Below, in pieces: positions 1 through 12,700 of a stretch of 64,000 nt of DNA (within the stretch, counting starts at the first letter, position 1; every line of letters starts with the position of its first letter). The DNA is from Channallabes apus. Lineage: Eukaryota; Chordata; Actinopteri; Siluriformes; Clariidae. Location of the stretch: contig CM060127.1 in assembly GCA_030522415.1 (NCBI GenBank), positions 15,048,646 to 15,112,645 of the forward strand, in the 5' to 3' direction. Position numbers and translations under genes: made by a program. The notes under the pieces are model-generated. The model was not told the origin of the DNA and searched no databases. It worked only from the letters and a program-made list of their open reading frames with translations.

Positions 1-545
1 ACATATGCCAGAGTGGACATCAGGGACATAAAACTACCTCAGAAAGGACATTAGGAACAGGGTCTACAAGGATGTCCGAGTGGACATGATGAACAGGGTT
101 TAAAATGTCAGTATGGACAGCAGGGACAGGGTCAAAGATGCTGTAAAAAAGGAGAGCAGAAACAGAGTATAAAATGTCAGAGAGGACATCTGGGACAGGG
201 TGATGTCAGAGTGGACATTAGGAACATGTCAGAGAGAGGGCAGAGATGAGGTCAAAATTATGCCAGAGGATACAGCAGGAACAGGGTCTAAAATAATGTC
301 AGAGAGGACATTATTTTAGGACAACAGAGTTTAAAATGTCAGGGAGGTCATCAGGGACAATGTCTAAAATGATGTGAGAGAGCAACGGGGTGTAAAATGT
401 CAGAGAAGACAGCAGGGACATGGTCTAAAATGTCAGAGAGGACAGCAGGATCAAGACGTAAAATATTTGAGACCATAGCAGAGAAAGTGTCTAAAATGAA
501 GTCAAAGAAATCATGCAAGAACAAATTCAAAAATGTCTGAAATGA
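1..545. repeat. Degenerate minisatellite in collagen intron
   Basis: The first 545 bases are built from loosely repeated units of roughly 30-45 bp around a core like ATGTCAGAGAGGACA followed by GCAGGGACAGGGTCTAAA. Copies vary in spacing and sequence, so this is an old tandem array rather than a clean VNTR. It lies in the intron just upstream of the first collagen exon seen here. Confidence 0.75.
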
Positions 546-593
546 CAGCGTCTAAATGAAGGCAGATCATTGATCTACACCATCTTTTCACAG

Positions 594-701
594 GGTGCTC
601 CTGGGGAGAGGGGAACTTCTGGGCCGGCAGGTGGGATTGGTCTTCCTGGACGCTCTGGAGGTGTCGGGTCTCCAGGACCAATGGGTGAAAAGGGAGAACC
701 T
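594..701 (+). CDS. col5a3: col5a3 helix exon (window exon 1)
   Basis: 108 bp, 12 Gly-X-Y triplets, beginning [12 protein letters not shown] and ending GEKGEP. Acceptor is TTTTCACAG, donor GTAAGA. Phase 0 on both sides. Confidence 0.9.
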
Positions 702-3700
702 GTAAGAACTTGAAAGGACTTTTCCACACACACTGTGGTAGGATTCTGTTTTTTTTTTTTGTTTTGTTTTGTTTTTTACTCACATTGCACTGTTTTTCTG
801 TCTTAGGGAGAAAAAGGTCCCACAGGTCCTGCGGGACAGGATGGTGAGCAGGGGCCCGTTGGTCTACCAGGTTCTGCTGGACCACCTGGTCCACCTGGAG
901 ATGATGGCGATAAGGTGTGTGTACAGTATACTTCAGAATTAAATGATGATGATTATATGACATTGCAAACGTTAAATCATGAACACAATCCTATGTGTGG
1001 GTTCTTATAGGGAGAGCCTGGAGGTCCGGGACAGAAAGGAAGCAAAGGGGACAAAGGAGAGCAGGTAAGAATGACCTTATTCTTATTCCATTTTTAAGTG
1101 TGGAAAATATTGATTAGATTCTGTCATGAAGAGAATGACAAATCATCCTAACGTGAACGAAAAAAATCCTAATGTGTTCTTAGGGACCTCCAGGACCAAC
1201 AGGAAGTGTAGGGCCGATTGGACCCCCTGGACTACAGGTATTTCCACCACAACAATTACTGACCTCTACTAATGGTTAACAATTTAAATTAAAGTCTTTT
1301 GAAAATATAGTACAATTAATGTGACCAATAGTGTATAAATATAAATATATATAAATCAGAATAGAAATCTAAGCATTTCACATACAGAACTGAAATCTTT
1401 CAGGGTGTAGATGGAGAGCCAGGGCCCCGGGGCCAACAGGGGATGCATGGACAGAAAGGTGATGAAGGACCTCGAGGACTTGTCGGTGCCAACGGGCCAC
1501 CAGGCCTGCAGGTAAAGAAATCCATCTGGGGTTCTATCGCCTGCAGTCAGTGTACTTAATGCAATGACTCTAATGACCTGTACCTGTGTGTGAACAGGGA
1601 ATGCCTGGACCCCCGGGAGAAAAGGGAGAGAGTGGCCATGTTGGACCAATGGTAAAAATACAGCTTCTTTCTCTTCTGTTCTTTGCTCAATGTTTTTAAT
1701 TCTTGACTTCAGAAACTAATAGAAATTGATAATTTAATGGATTTGTTTCATGCAGATTTACAGTATACTGTACATAACCTCTATATTGTACAGATTAAGC
1801 AATAATGGGGCTTTTATCATTACTTTTACCGCATATTGTATAATCACAGCTTATAAATGTTATTACAGTAGCTATACTTAAAGTTTCATTCACTATGGCT
1901 GTTAGGCTACGGTGACAATACAAAAATGCAAGAGCATGTCTAAAATTCCCACTGGAATATTTGTCATACAGGGCAGTGGCACAGGGCTGAGTTATGACAA
2001 TTGACATGGCAGCTAAGTGTGCTTCTGTTACAGGACAGTATTACTGTATGTAACAATCTAATTGTGATATCGTCAGCTGGTAAATAAGGAAAAGTTTTTA
2101 TTTGCTGTCAAAGAAAATATACATATACCTACAGTGTCACAACGTTCTTATACAGTACTGTATAAAAGTCTTGACTGTATAAAAGTCTAATCAGTTCCAA
2201 CCAGGGAGAGCGAAGGCTACGTGTTTCCTCCGAGCCATGTGACGCCAGCCAACCACATCTTTTCAACCTGTTTGATCACGCACCATTGGGAATGGTCTAC
2301 CATGTTTGTTCCGCTTGCATGAGGTTAAAGATGCCCATGATAAGTTAGACTGACATGAGAGCATTAGATTGCCTGGTACTGGTCTGGTACTGGACTTGTC
2401 ACGAACTAACCGGGATGACTAGAATGATGATCGGGCTATCTGTCACGAACAAACCGGGATGAGCAGATAGCTTTAGCAGTTAGCCCTGTAGCGTGAATGG
2501 TAAACCCAAACGCGGATAAACACGAGCGGGCAGGATAATCACGCGCTTTGTTATAAGGACTCTCACACTCAATGAGCAAAGGAAAGACACAATCTAACCC
2601 TAGTCCTATAAACACACACTCAGTCTGAAAAGATAGCCAAGAAAGTGAGTACTCACAGATACGGGAACGATTCCGAAAGGATCTGGGCATAACTCAATGA
2701 CAGAGCGATGTGCGGCGCCATCTTGTTTACCTTTATGCTTTCAGGTTCGCGACCGTCTTACTTCCGGGTCCTAGTGCCGGTCGCGGCTGAGTGTGCATGA
2801 CAGTACCCCCCCGTCCAGGACCGACTCCGGACGGTCCAGGGGTGGAGGATACCCGGTGACGGTAGTCCCTAATGAGCCCGGAGTCGAGGATGAAGCGAGC
2901 CGGAACCCAGGACCGCTCCTCAGGGCCGTAGCCCTCCCAGTCGACCAGATACTGGGTGCCCCTGCCCCGAGGGCGCGAGTCGAGGATCCGTCGCACGGTG
3001 TAGGCGGGACCGCCGTCAATGATTCGGGGGGGAGGAGCAGGGGGGGTGGGTGGAACCATGGGTGAGGTGGTGAATGGTTTCAGCTGTGAGGTATGGAAGA
3101 CAGGGTGGATCCGGAGCGCCGCAGGCAGCTGGAGCCGGTAGGTGACAGGGTTGATCCTGAGAGTTATGCGGTATGGCCCGATGAACCTTGGTGATAACTT
3201 TTTTGACTCTGTGTGCAGGTGGAGGTTTTTGGATGATAGCCACACTTTGTCACCTACGTGGTACAATCGTCCCGGAGGGTGCCGACGGCGGTGTTGGGCC
3301 ACATAGTTGGCGTTGGTGCGTCGGATGGCGAGATTGGCTTGGTACCAACTGTTGGGCCGATGGTACATCAACCTCCGGTTCTTGGTGAGTGAACATCGGA
3401 GGCTGGAAACCATAGCACACCTCAAATGGACTCAGGTTGGTGGCTGAGGAGACGTGAAGGTTGTGTGATAATTCGGCCCACTTGAGGTAGCGGGCCCAGG
3501 AGCGCTGGCGATCCGACACGAAACATCTTAGGTAGCGCTCCAGCTGTTGGTTGGTTCGCTCCGTCTGACCGTTCGTCTGGGGGTGATAGCCAGAGGACAA
3601 ACTGCAGGACGAATCGATCAGACGGCAGAAGGCCTTCCAGAACCGGGCGGTGAACTGGGGACCTCTGTCCGAGACGATGTCCTTAGGGAACCCATGCAAT

Positions 3701-6700
3701 CGGACTACGTGTTCCAATATCAGCTCTGCTGTGGTTTTGGCTGACGGGAGTCCGGTGAGGGCCACCAGGTGCACTGCCTTGGAGAAGCGGTCCACGATGG
3801 TAAGGATGACGTCTTTTTCCTCGGAGATCGGCAGGCCCGTGATGAAGTCGACGGCAATGTGTGACCAGGGCCGACGAGGGACTGGAAGTGGTTGGAGCTC
3901 CCCCGGAGTTGGTTGGTTAGAGTCTTTGGCCCTGGCGCACACTGGGCACGCCCGGACGAACTCAGTAGCCTCCCTCCTCATCGAAGGCCACCAGAAGGCC
4001 CGTCCCACGAAGGTGAGGGTTCTCCGGGTTCCCTGGTGTCCCTGGGTGAAGAATGGCCCCACTGGAGGACTTCGGGCCGGAGTTGAGTGGGGACGTAGAG
4101 CCGCCCGGGCGGCACACCTGCCGGTGCGGGTTCGGTGGCCAGTGCCTGGCGGACCCTCGTTTCCATATCCCAGTGCAGGGGTGCGATGATCCGGGTGGGT
4201 GGAAGGACAGGCACGGGCTCCGCCCGGGGCGCCTCTCGCTCGTATTGACGGGAGAGGGCGTCGGCCTTGGTGTTCTTTGACCCCGGGCGGTACGAAAGAT
4301 GGAAATCGTACTGTTCGAAGAATAAGGCCCACCGTGCCTGTCGTGGGTTTAGCTGTTTGAGGTTGCGGATGGTGATGAGGTTCTGATGATCCGTCCAGAC
4401 AATGAATGGCTCACTGGCACCCTGGAGCCAGTGACGCCACTCCTCCAAGGCCCACTTTATGCCCAACAGTTCACGGTCCCCTACTCCGTATCGCTGCTGA
4501 GTGGGGTTAAATTTTTTGGAGTAAAAGCCACAGGGGTGTAGCTTTTGGTCTGGACCTCGTTGTGAGAGAACAGCGCCGGCGCCCACTTCCGACGCGTCCA
4601 CCTCCACAACGAACGGTTGACTGGCATCCGGGTGGAGGAGAATCGGGGCGGTGGTGAACAGGTGACAGAGTCGGTGGAAAGCTGAGATGGCGGTAGGGTT
4701 GAGTTGGAAGGAATGGTGTGAGAGCCTGGTAAGTGCAGTGAGTGGTGCTGCAACTGTACTGTAGTCCCGGATAAAGCGACGATAAAAGTTCGCAAACCCG
4801 AGAAAGCGTTGGAGCTGTTTGAGTGTCCTGGGTAGGGGCCAGTGACGTACAACCGCCAGCTTCTGCGGGTCCATGGCCACACCCTGGGGCGAGATAACAA
4901 AACCCAGGAACGTGGTGGAGTGCTCGTGAAAAGCACACTTCTCCAACTTACAGTACAGCTGGTGGGCGAGCAATCTCTTTAGGACAGCCCGAACATGTTT
5001 TGTGTGTTCCTCGGGGGTGCGTGAGTATATTAAAATGTCATCTAGGTAGACGAACACCCATCGGCCTAGCATGTCCCGGAGAACATCGTTGATGAAACAC
5101 TGGAAGGCCGAGGGTGCGTTGCAGAGACCAAATGGAATGACCAGGCTCTCATAGTGTCCGGTGGGGGTGATGAAGGCCGTCTTCCACTCATCACCCTCTC
5201 TGATGCGCACCAAGTTGTAGGCGCTCCGGAGGTCCAGCTTAGTGAACATGGTGGCACCAGAGAGGGCGTCCAGGGCTGAGTTGGTAAGAGGCAAAGGATG
5301 ACGATTTCTGATGGTAATCTTGTTAAGCCCCCGATAGTCGACACACGGACGAAGTTCGCCCCCTTTTTTCTTTACAAAGAAGAACCCCGCGGCAGCCGGC
5401 GAGGAGGAGGGTCTGATGGTGCCATTTCGCAGGGCGCTGGCGACATACTCCTCCATAGCCTGGGTCTCGCTGGTAGAAAGGGAGTAGAGGTGGCCGCGTG
5501 GGGGGGCTGGAGCCTGGCTGGAGTTCGATGGCTAGGTCGTAAGGTCGGTGAGGTGGTAGATGGCTGGCCCGGCGTTTGCAAAACACCTCAGCCAGGTCTC
5601 GATATGGTGGTGGAAGGGCGTGGATGTCGACGTCGGGGGCCTCGGACTCCCTGGAACACGTCCCAGCCTGGGCCTGTAGGCATAAGTCGGTGCAGGTCGG
5701 CCCCCATTGAAGGATTCGGTTCTGGGACCAGGATATGAGTGGGTCGTGCTGTAAGAGCCAGGGGTAGCCGAGGATGATGGGTGGAGAGGAGATGGGTGTA
5801 AGGTGAAATTGGATAGACTCCTGATGTTGGCCGAGGATGAGAGTGATGGGTGAAGTCTGCTGGGTGATGGGGCTGGATGAGAGGGGCCGCCCGTCGACTG
5901 AGGTGATTTTCACTGGCTGGGATAACGCCTCTATCTTTACCCCCAATCCTCTGGCATACGTTGAGTCAATGAAGTTACCCGCGGCACCAGAATCGATGAA
6001 CGCGGCACTTCTGACCCGTTTGTGGCCAAGATGGAGGGTTACCTGGACCGTGAGTCGAGTCTCAGCGTTGTCGGTGGTCGCGGAGAGATGGATGATACCC
6101 GGGGAGTCTCTCCTCTCTCTCACCGGGTTTGGGCGTTTCCCGGACGGGACGGGCAGGTCGCTCGATGGTGCGCGGCTGATCCGCAGTAAGCGCACAGTCC
6201 CTCGCGGTAGCGTCTCTCGCGTTCCGCCACGGTCAGGGAGGCGCGCCCTAGCTGCATGGGTTCCCCGGCTCCGGTGTCAACCACGGCAGGGGGTGGAGAT
6301 CCGACACGTCCAGGGAGAGCGGTGGTGACGGTGGTTGGTGGTCTTGGTGCAATGTAGGCGTACGTGGGTGGTGGCGGCAGGGTTCGAGGTGCTGGCCTCG
6401 GACGGGATAGGAGGCGCTGGTCGATCCGGAGGGCTAGCTGGATTAGCCCCTCCAGTGTGGCTGGGAGCTCTCGTCTGGCTAGCTCGTCTTTGATTCGATT
6501 AGCCAGCCCCTCGAAGTAGGACGTCCGGAGTGGCGAGTGTCCGGAACTCGGCGGTGTATTTACTCACGGACAGTCCTCCCTGCCGCAGGTGGTAGAGCTT
6601 TGTGTCGGTCTCCACCTCGCCCGCAGGATGTTCAAAGGTTAACTTGAGCTGGTGGGTGAATTCATTGTAGGAGTGCGCGGTGTCTGTGTCTGCGCGCAGG

Positions 6701-9700
6701 ACTGCCGTGGCCCACTCTGCTGCCTGCCCTGATAGCAACGAGACGAGGAGTGCAATGCGCAGCCGGTCGGTGGAGTACTTGGTGGGATTGAACTCAAACA
6801 CCAGTTCCAGCGATGTTAAAAACACACTGCATTTCCCATCCGTGCCATCCCATTTATCTGGAAGAGCTAAAAAAACGTCAGAAGGGGGGGGGGGTTGCGG
6901 CGCCGCGACCGCCGCGGCGGGCGGGCAGCTAGCCAACCCACCAACCGCCTCCCGGAGGCTCGCGTTCTCCTGCCTAAGCTCCGCGACCTCGCGGCGCAAG
7001 GCCGCGATGTCTTGGACACTGCGGCGCAGAGAACCGAGCTCCGCGGTTAGCGTATTGATGAGCAAAGCATGCTGGTCAACCACATCGCGGAGGCGGGCGT
7101 AATCCGCTGGGTTTACTGCTCGTGGCTCTGTCATTCTGTCACGAACTAACCGGGATGACTAGAATGATGATCGGGCTATCTGTCACGAACAAACCGGGAT
7201 GAGCAGATAGCTTTAGCAGTTAGCCCTGTAGCGTGAATGGTAAACCCAAACGCGGATAAACACGAGCGGGCAGGATAATCACGCGCTTTGTTATAAGGAC
7301 TCTCACACTCAATGAGCAAAGGAAAGACACAATCTAACCCTAGTCCTATAAACACACACTCAGTCTGAAAAGATAGCCAAGAAAGTGAGTACTCACAGAT
7401 ACGGGAACGATTCCGAAAGGATCTGGGCATAACTCAATGACAGAGCGATGTGCGGCGCCATCTTGTTTACCTTTATGCTTTCAGGTTCGCGACCGTCTTA
7501 CTTCCGGGTCCTAGTGCCGGTCGCGGCTGAGTGTGCATGACAGGACTAAAAATGAGAGACACAATCTTGGCAAAAATAAGAGCCAGTAAAGCCCTTCAGG
7601 AGGCCTGGAGAACTATTCCTCACGACTACATTAAACATAGAAGAATGTCTGGTGCTTTTTAAGTAAAATATGAAGTAATGGGGAGGTATCAAAACTTTGC
7701 CAAGTACTGTATCTTTCCATAAAACTTTTATAAACAGATGATGAGACAATATGTAAATCTGATGTACCAGACCCCTGTCGATTGACAAAGCTTATAACAT
7801 TATAACCTTATACTAAAAAGCATAATATTAAATATAATTTATTTTACTTACAGTAGGTGTAAGAAATAAGCACTACTAAATGTTTTGAAAGGGATCAAAT
7901 ATGAATTATGTAGTCTTATACTGCAAATGAAGCCCTAACCTGTTACAATTTTGAGATCCTTACCATTAGGTTTTATACAATTTTGGCAGGTATAATGTAA
8001 AAATAAAATGTGTTGATTTATTAAGATCCGCCTCCTCACATGAAAATTTCGCCAGCCAAACCTTTGCAGTGCAGACACCTGTGTTTCTAAGTAGTGCTTT
8101 CTAGAAGTTTAAAATCACTTAGCTTTTGATAATATCTGGCACACATGAATTTTTCTTAAGAGCTTTAAATGAGGCGGCACAGTGGTGTAGTGGTTAGCAC
8201 TGTCGCCTTGTACGTCCAGGGTCCGGGTTTGATTCCTGGCTAGGTTTGATTCCAGTCTCTTTGTGTATGGAGTTTGCCCTGCGATTAATTGGCGCCCTGT
8301 CCAGGGTGTACCCCACCTTGTGCCCTAATGGCGCTTTTCCACTGCATAGTACGACACGACACGGTTCAGTTCTACTCACTTTTGGGGGGTTTTCCACTGG
8401 GAACAGTACATACAGTAGTACCTGGTCCTTTTTTTAGTACCACCTCAGCCGAGGTTCCAAGCGCGTCGAACCGTTACCAAAACGTGACGTGTAAACACGC
8501 TGGTCACTGATTAGCCGGAGAATATCGTCATTACTGCGTCACCGAACTTGCGACACGAGACACAACAGAACCGATATATTTAGAAACAGCCAGAGAAGGA
8601 TCACACGCACCTTTTTGAACTGAACTCTTTCGTGCCGTTCTATGCAGTGGAAAAGAGGCATACTGTAAGTCTCCTGGGATAGGCTCCAGACCCCATGCGA
8701 CCCTGAACACAGGATAAAGCATTATATATGATGAGTGAGTGAGCTTTAAATGAACAGTTATTGATACATTGCATCTTGGAAGTATTCACAGAGCTTCAGT
8801 TTTTTCACATTTTGTTATGTTTCAGCCATATTCCAAAATAAATAAAATTCATTATTTTCCTCAAAATTCTTCAAATAATACCCCATAATGACAACTTGAA
8901 AGAATGTGACATACTCTGGTTCTACATAATGATTGCACACAGTGATCCAATCCAACAGTGGTCCAATTGATTGGACATGATTTGGAAAGGTACGTGTCTA
9001 TACGTACTGTACTGTATACTGTAAGGTCACACAGTTAACAGTGCATGTCAGAGCACAAACCAAGCCATGATGTCCAAGGGATTGTCTGTAGACCTCCGAG
9101 ACAGGACTTTCAAGACAGAACCCCCATGAAGGAAATGTATTGGGCGACATATCTGGGGAAGAGTACAGAAACATTTTTGCAGCACAGAAGTCCCGGTGAT
9201 CACAGTCGCCTCTATCATCCATAAATATAAGAAGTTTGGAAGCACCAGGACTCTTCCTAGACCAGGCTGGCTCGTCAAATGATCAGAATGGAGGGAGAAG
9301 GGTCTTAGTCAGGGACAAAGAACCCAGTGGTCACTCTGAAAGAGCGTCAGCATTTCTCTGTGGAGATAGGAGAACCTTCCAGAAGAACCACCATCTCTAC
9401 AGCACTTCGTTGGCTGTGCACCGACGCTCCCCATACTGTACATCCTGATGGAGCTTGAGAGGTCCTGCAAAAATAATAGGAGAAACTGAATCATACTCAG
9501 AAAGACTTAAGGCTGTAGTTGGTGCCAAAGGTGCTTCAACAAAGTATTGAGCAAAGTATTATGAAAGATCGTGAATACTTATTTACATGATTTTTCTTTG
9601 CTTTTTAAAAATTTTTTTATAAGTTTGCAAAGATTTTAAAGAAACTTCTTTCACATTGTCATTATGGGGTATTGTTTTGTAGAATTGTCAGGGAAATAAT

Positions 9701-12700
9701 GAATTTCATCCATTTTGGAATAAGGCTGTAACATAACAAAATGTGGAAAAAGTGAAGAGCTATGAATACTTTCTGCATGCACTGTATGTGTTTAATATTT
9801 CGTTCGACTAAACAGATTACAGAGGTATGTCAAAGATATGCAGGATTTCAACCCAAAGGAGCATGAATGGCATTTAGAGCAACAACAACAACAACAACAA
9901 CAAAAATCACATAATAAATGAAGTCTCTTAATGAGATCCAATATCTTAATGAGATCTGGAAGCAAAACAAATTTGCATGTTCATTCAGTATTAAATAAAT
10001 TAGCATACCCCTTAAAGACCTAATGTATATCAGGTCGAGTTTGTTTTGTAAACCTTCTGTAACGGTTATCAAAGATGTTACTTTTACATCAATACTGATG
10101 GATATTTAAGCATTTCATAAATGTTTTCATGTCCCCAGTCTGTGCATGTGTGTTTAAATACCAGTGATGGTGAGAGCAAAAGGAGACTTTGCATAAGTGT
10201 GTGATGAGTCTCTCAGGGAACAGTGACAGACAGAGAGAGAGAGAGGCAGTGATGGTGAGGAGGAAGGCAGTGTGACAGCTGTTAATCAGATTACCATGAG
10301 CCTGGACCATCTAATGAGCGTGCTCCTTTGTGGTCGGCTTCGCACAGTCCTGTCAGGCATGAAGGAATGCAAAAAGCAGTTTGACAAAAGCTGGTTTAGA
10401 CAAAGTGCAGCATAAGAAATAAACAGTGCATCTTGTCGTAAAGTGTGTGCATGTTGGGGATCATGGGATTTCCCAGCTTGAAGAGTCAATATCATTTTTT
10501 ATTAAGTGTTGGATTTCTTAGTATGCAGGCAGATGCTGTACGGAATAAAGACTTCATTGGGTGAGACTTGTTTGGTACTGGTATTTGGGGGTTAGGGTTT
10601 TGACAGGAGTTAGGTTTGGGGTTGGGATAAGTCCTAATATTTGAAGTTGATGTTGGGGTCAGACGTGATTAGGGTTTGGAGGTTGGGGATAGGATTGTTG
10701 TTCAGATTAGGATTGTGGTTGGATTAAGGTCTAAATGGTTGTGGCTTTAGATTACGGTTTAGGGGTTGTGGCGAGGATTGTAATTTGCTTTACAGTAGTG
10801 GTTGGACTTTGCTGGTAAGGGTTTGGGTTTGGATTAAGACTTCATTTGTCACATATACATTACACCAAGGTAAAAGACTGGGGTTAGGGTGCAGATTTAG
10901 CCAAGATACTGTACAGCACTCCTGGAGCAACTGTTTATGGTTGGATTTATGTTTGAGGTTGGGTTAAGGTTTGGGTTTTGGTTTATGGTTAGAAGGCATT
11001 TGTTGGATTTATGTTTGAGGTTGCTTAAGGATAGGATTGTTCTTAGTGATCAGTTTAGGACTGAGTTTGGGGGGTTGAGGTCAGACCTACTGTAATAAGT
11101 TGGCTTTAAGTTTGACGTTGGGTTAGGATTGAGGTTTGTATAATTGAGTAGACAGCTTGGAATGATTACTGGCAGGGTAATTTCAGTATTTCAGGAATGT
11201 AAGATAAGATGGGTGAGATGGTGTTCATTAAAACCCACGGCGAGAGCGGCAGAAAGAAAAAGAATATAGGAGGGAAAATGAGGCTGCTCGCAATGGCCCG
11301 TCACCGCTGTGTCAGCGAGCGATGATGAGGTGCACCGAAAACCACTTTTCTGACATCTACTGCATGAAGTGCTGATGAAACAGAAAGACTGTCAGCAAAG
11401 GGTCAGTCCAAGGAGAGTCCAAAAGAGAAAGTGTAATGTGATTGCATGCATAATAAATGATAAACACCTGTGTTTTCTTCATTTTTTCAGGGCCCGCCAG
11501 GACAACATGGCCCCAGAGGTCCTGTGGGATCCCCAGGTGGAGAGGTAAGTGTCTTTATGTTCCTGCAGTGCTGTGCTATAGGACAAATTTACACCCATGA
11601 GGCAGCAGGATAGGGCTGACGGCTGGTTGGAGCTGAAATAATAACCCTACTCTCCAGGTGACTCATAACAAGACCAGTGTGCTTCGTAGCCTTTGATTCG
11701 ACATATACTCAGCTTTAATGGTTTCTCTTACCAGCCACAGTGCCTGCAATATATCTAAAGCATATCAGATACACCATGTTTGGGCTGGGAAGATGAAATT
11801 AATGCACCATGAACGTATATAATTATCTGGCTAATGCTGGCAGTATGTTCGATCACCTCCTGTTACCTTCATCTTCTTATTTTGTAAAAATTCTTCCCTG
11901 AATTAAGGCATTTTGAATTATTCACTCCTAGACTATAATGTCTGGGTGCGAGTTATATTTACTTCACTATGAAAGATTAAGCAGAGTTGGATTCCCATCT
12001 CTTGGAGGGAGTTATATTTACCTCTGTTAATGGCCACCTCTCAACCTCCTCCGCTTGTTAATAATTGAAAAGTCCACAGCGTGGTGGTGAGACGAGAAGA
12101 GACGAGACAAGACAGACGAGGCAGGTGGCTCTGAGAAAGTAGAATGTAGGAATGTAACTGAAAATGAATACATCATTCAGGATGCACAGATAATGAATTT
12201 ACAGTTTATACTGTAGCACATTCATTCTTCCTTTCTCATATATGATTATTTATCGTTTAAATAAACAACAAAATAGGCCAAATATATTAATATCTGTATA
12301 TTAGCACCATATACAGATGTGGGTATGAATATTCAGACCGCTAAATAGATACAAATATTGACACTGCATTACACACCTAGGAAGTACTACGCCCTAGGAA
12401 ATGTGTATTGACGATAAGAAAAAGTGGCATCGATCCTGACTAAGCTGTACACTTAAAGGTATGCATTTATACAGGGTTCTGGCTCCAGCCGCTGCATTAA
12501 CACTCACCTCGGTTTAGCTTCAAATCAAGGACAAGCACCGCAGTGCAGAAATGCAGTGGTAGGAAAACAGTATTGATACAGAGCTTTGGCTCTTTAATAT
12601 GATGTGATTTGAAGTCTGTAGGGACGGCATGTGGTGCGGAATCAATAAGCACACCTTCTTTCGTTTAAAAAAAAAACAGAGGTATGATGCAAGGTGACTA

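Larger units (their letters stand above)
2397..7542 (-). mobile_element. Ty3/gypsy chromovirus (Sushi-like LTR retrotransposon), full length
   Basis: A 5146 bp LTR retrotransposon in antisense to the collagen gene. Two identical 406 bp LTRs begin TGTCA and end TGACA, flanked by GGACT target duplications. The minus strand encodes, in order, gag with a zinc knuckle, protease, reverse transcriptase, RNase H, integrase, a GPY/F module and a chromodomain. The protease-RT-RH-IN-chromodomain order identifies the vertebrate chromovirus group (Sushi/Tf1-like). No env is present. There are four breaks in reading frame (about 6520, 5500-5506, 4035 and 3342), so this copy is unlikely to make a complete Pol, although its LTRs look brand new. 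Confidence 0.93.

Noticed and set aside
1356..1649. Antisense open frames over collagen exons
   Set aside because: Gly-X-Y coding DNA often leaves the opposite strand open; these overlap splice sites and have no motif of their own.
2733..6195. Long minus-strand open frames as host genes, including the chromodomain protein
   Set aside because: They lie between identical LTRs and spell a Ty3/gypsy gag-pol; the chromodomain belongs to the chromovirus integrase.
10558..11130. True interstitial telomere
   Set aside because: Units are too variable and there is no run of perfect TTAGGG repeats.
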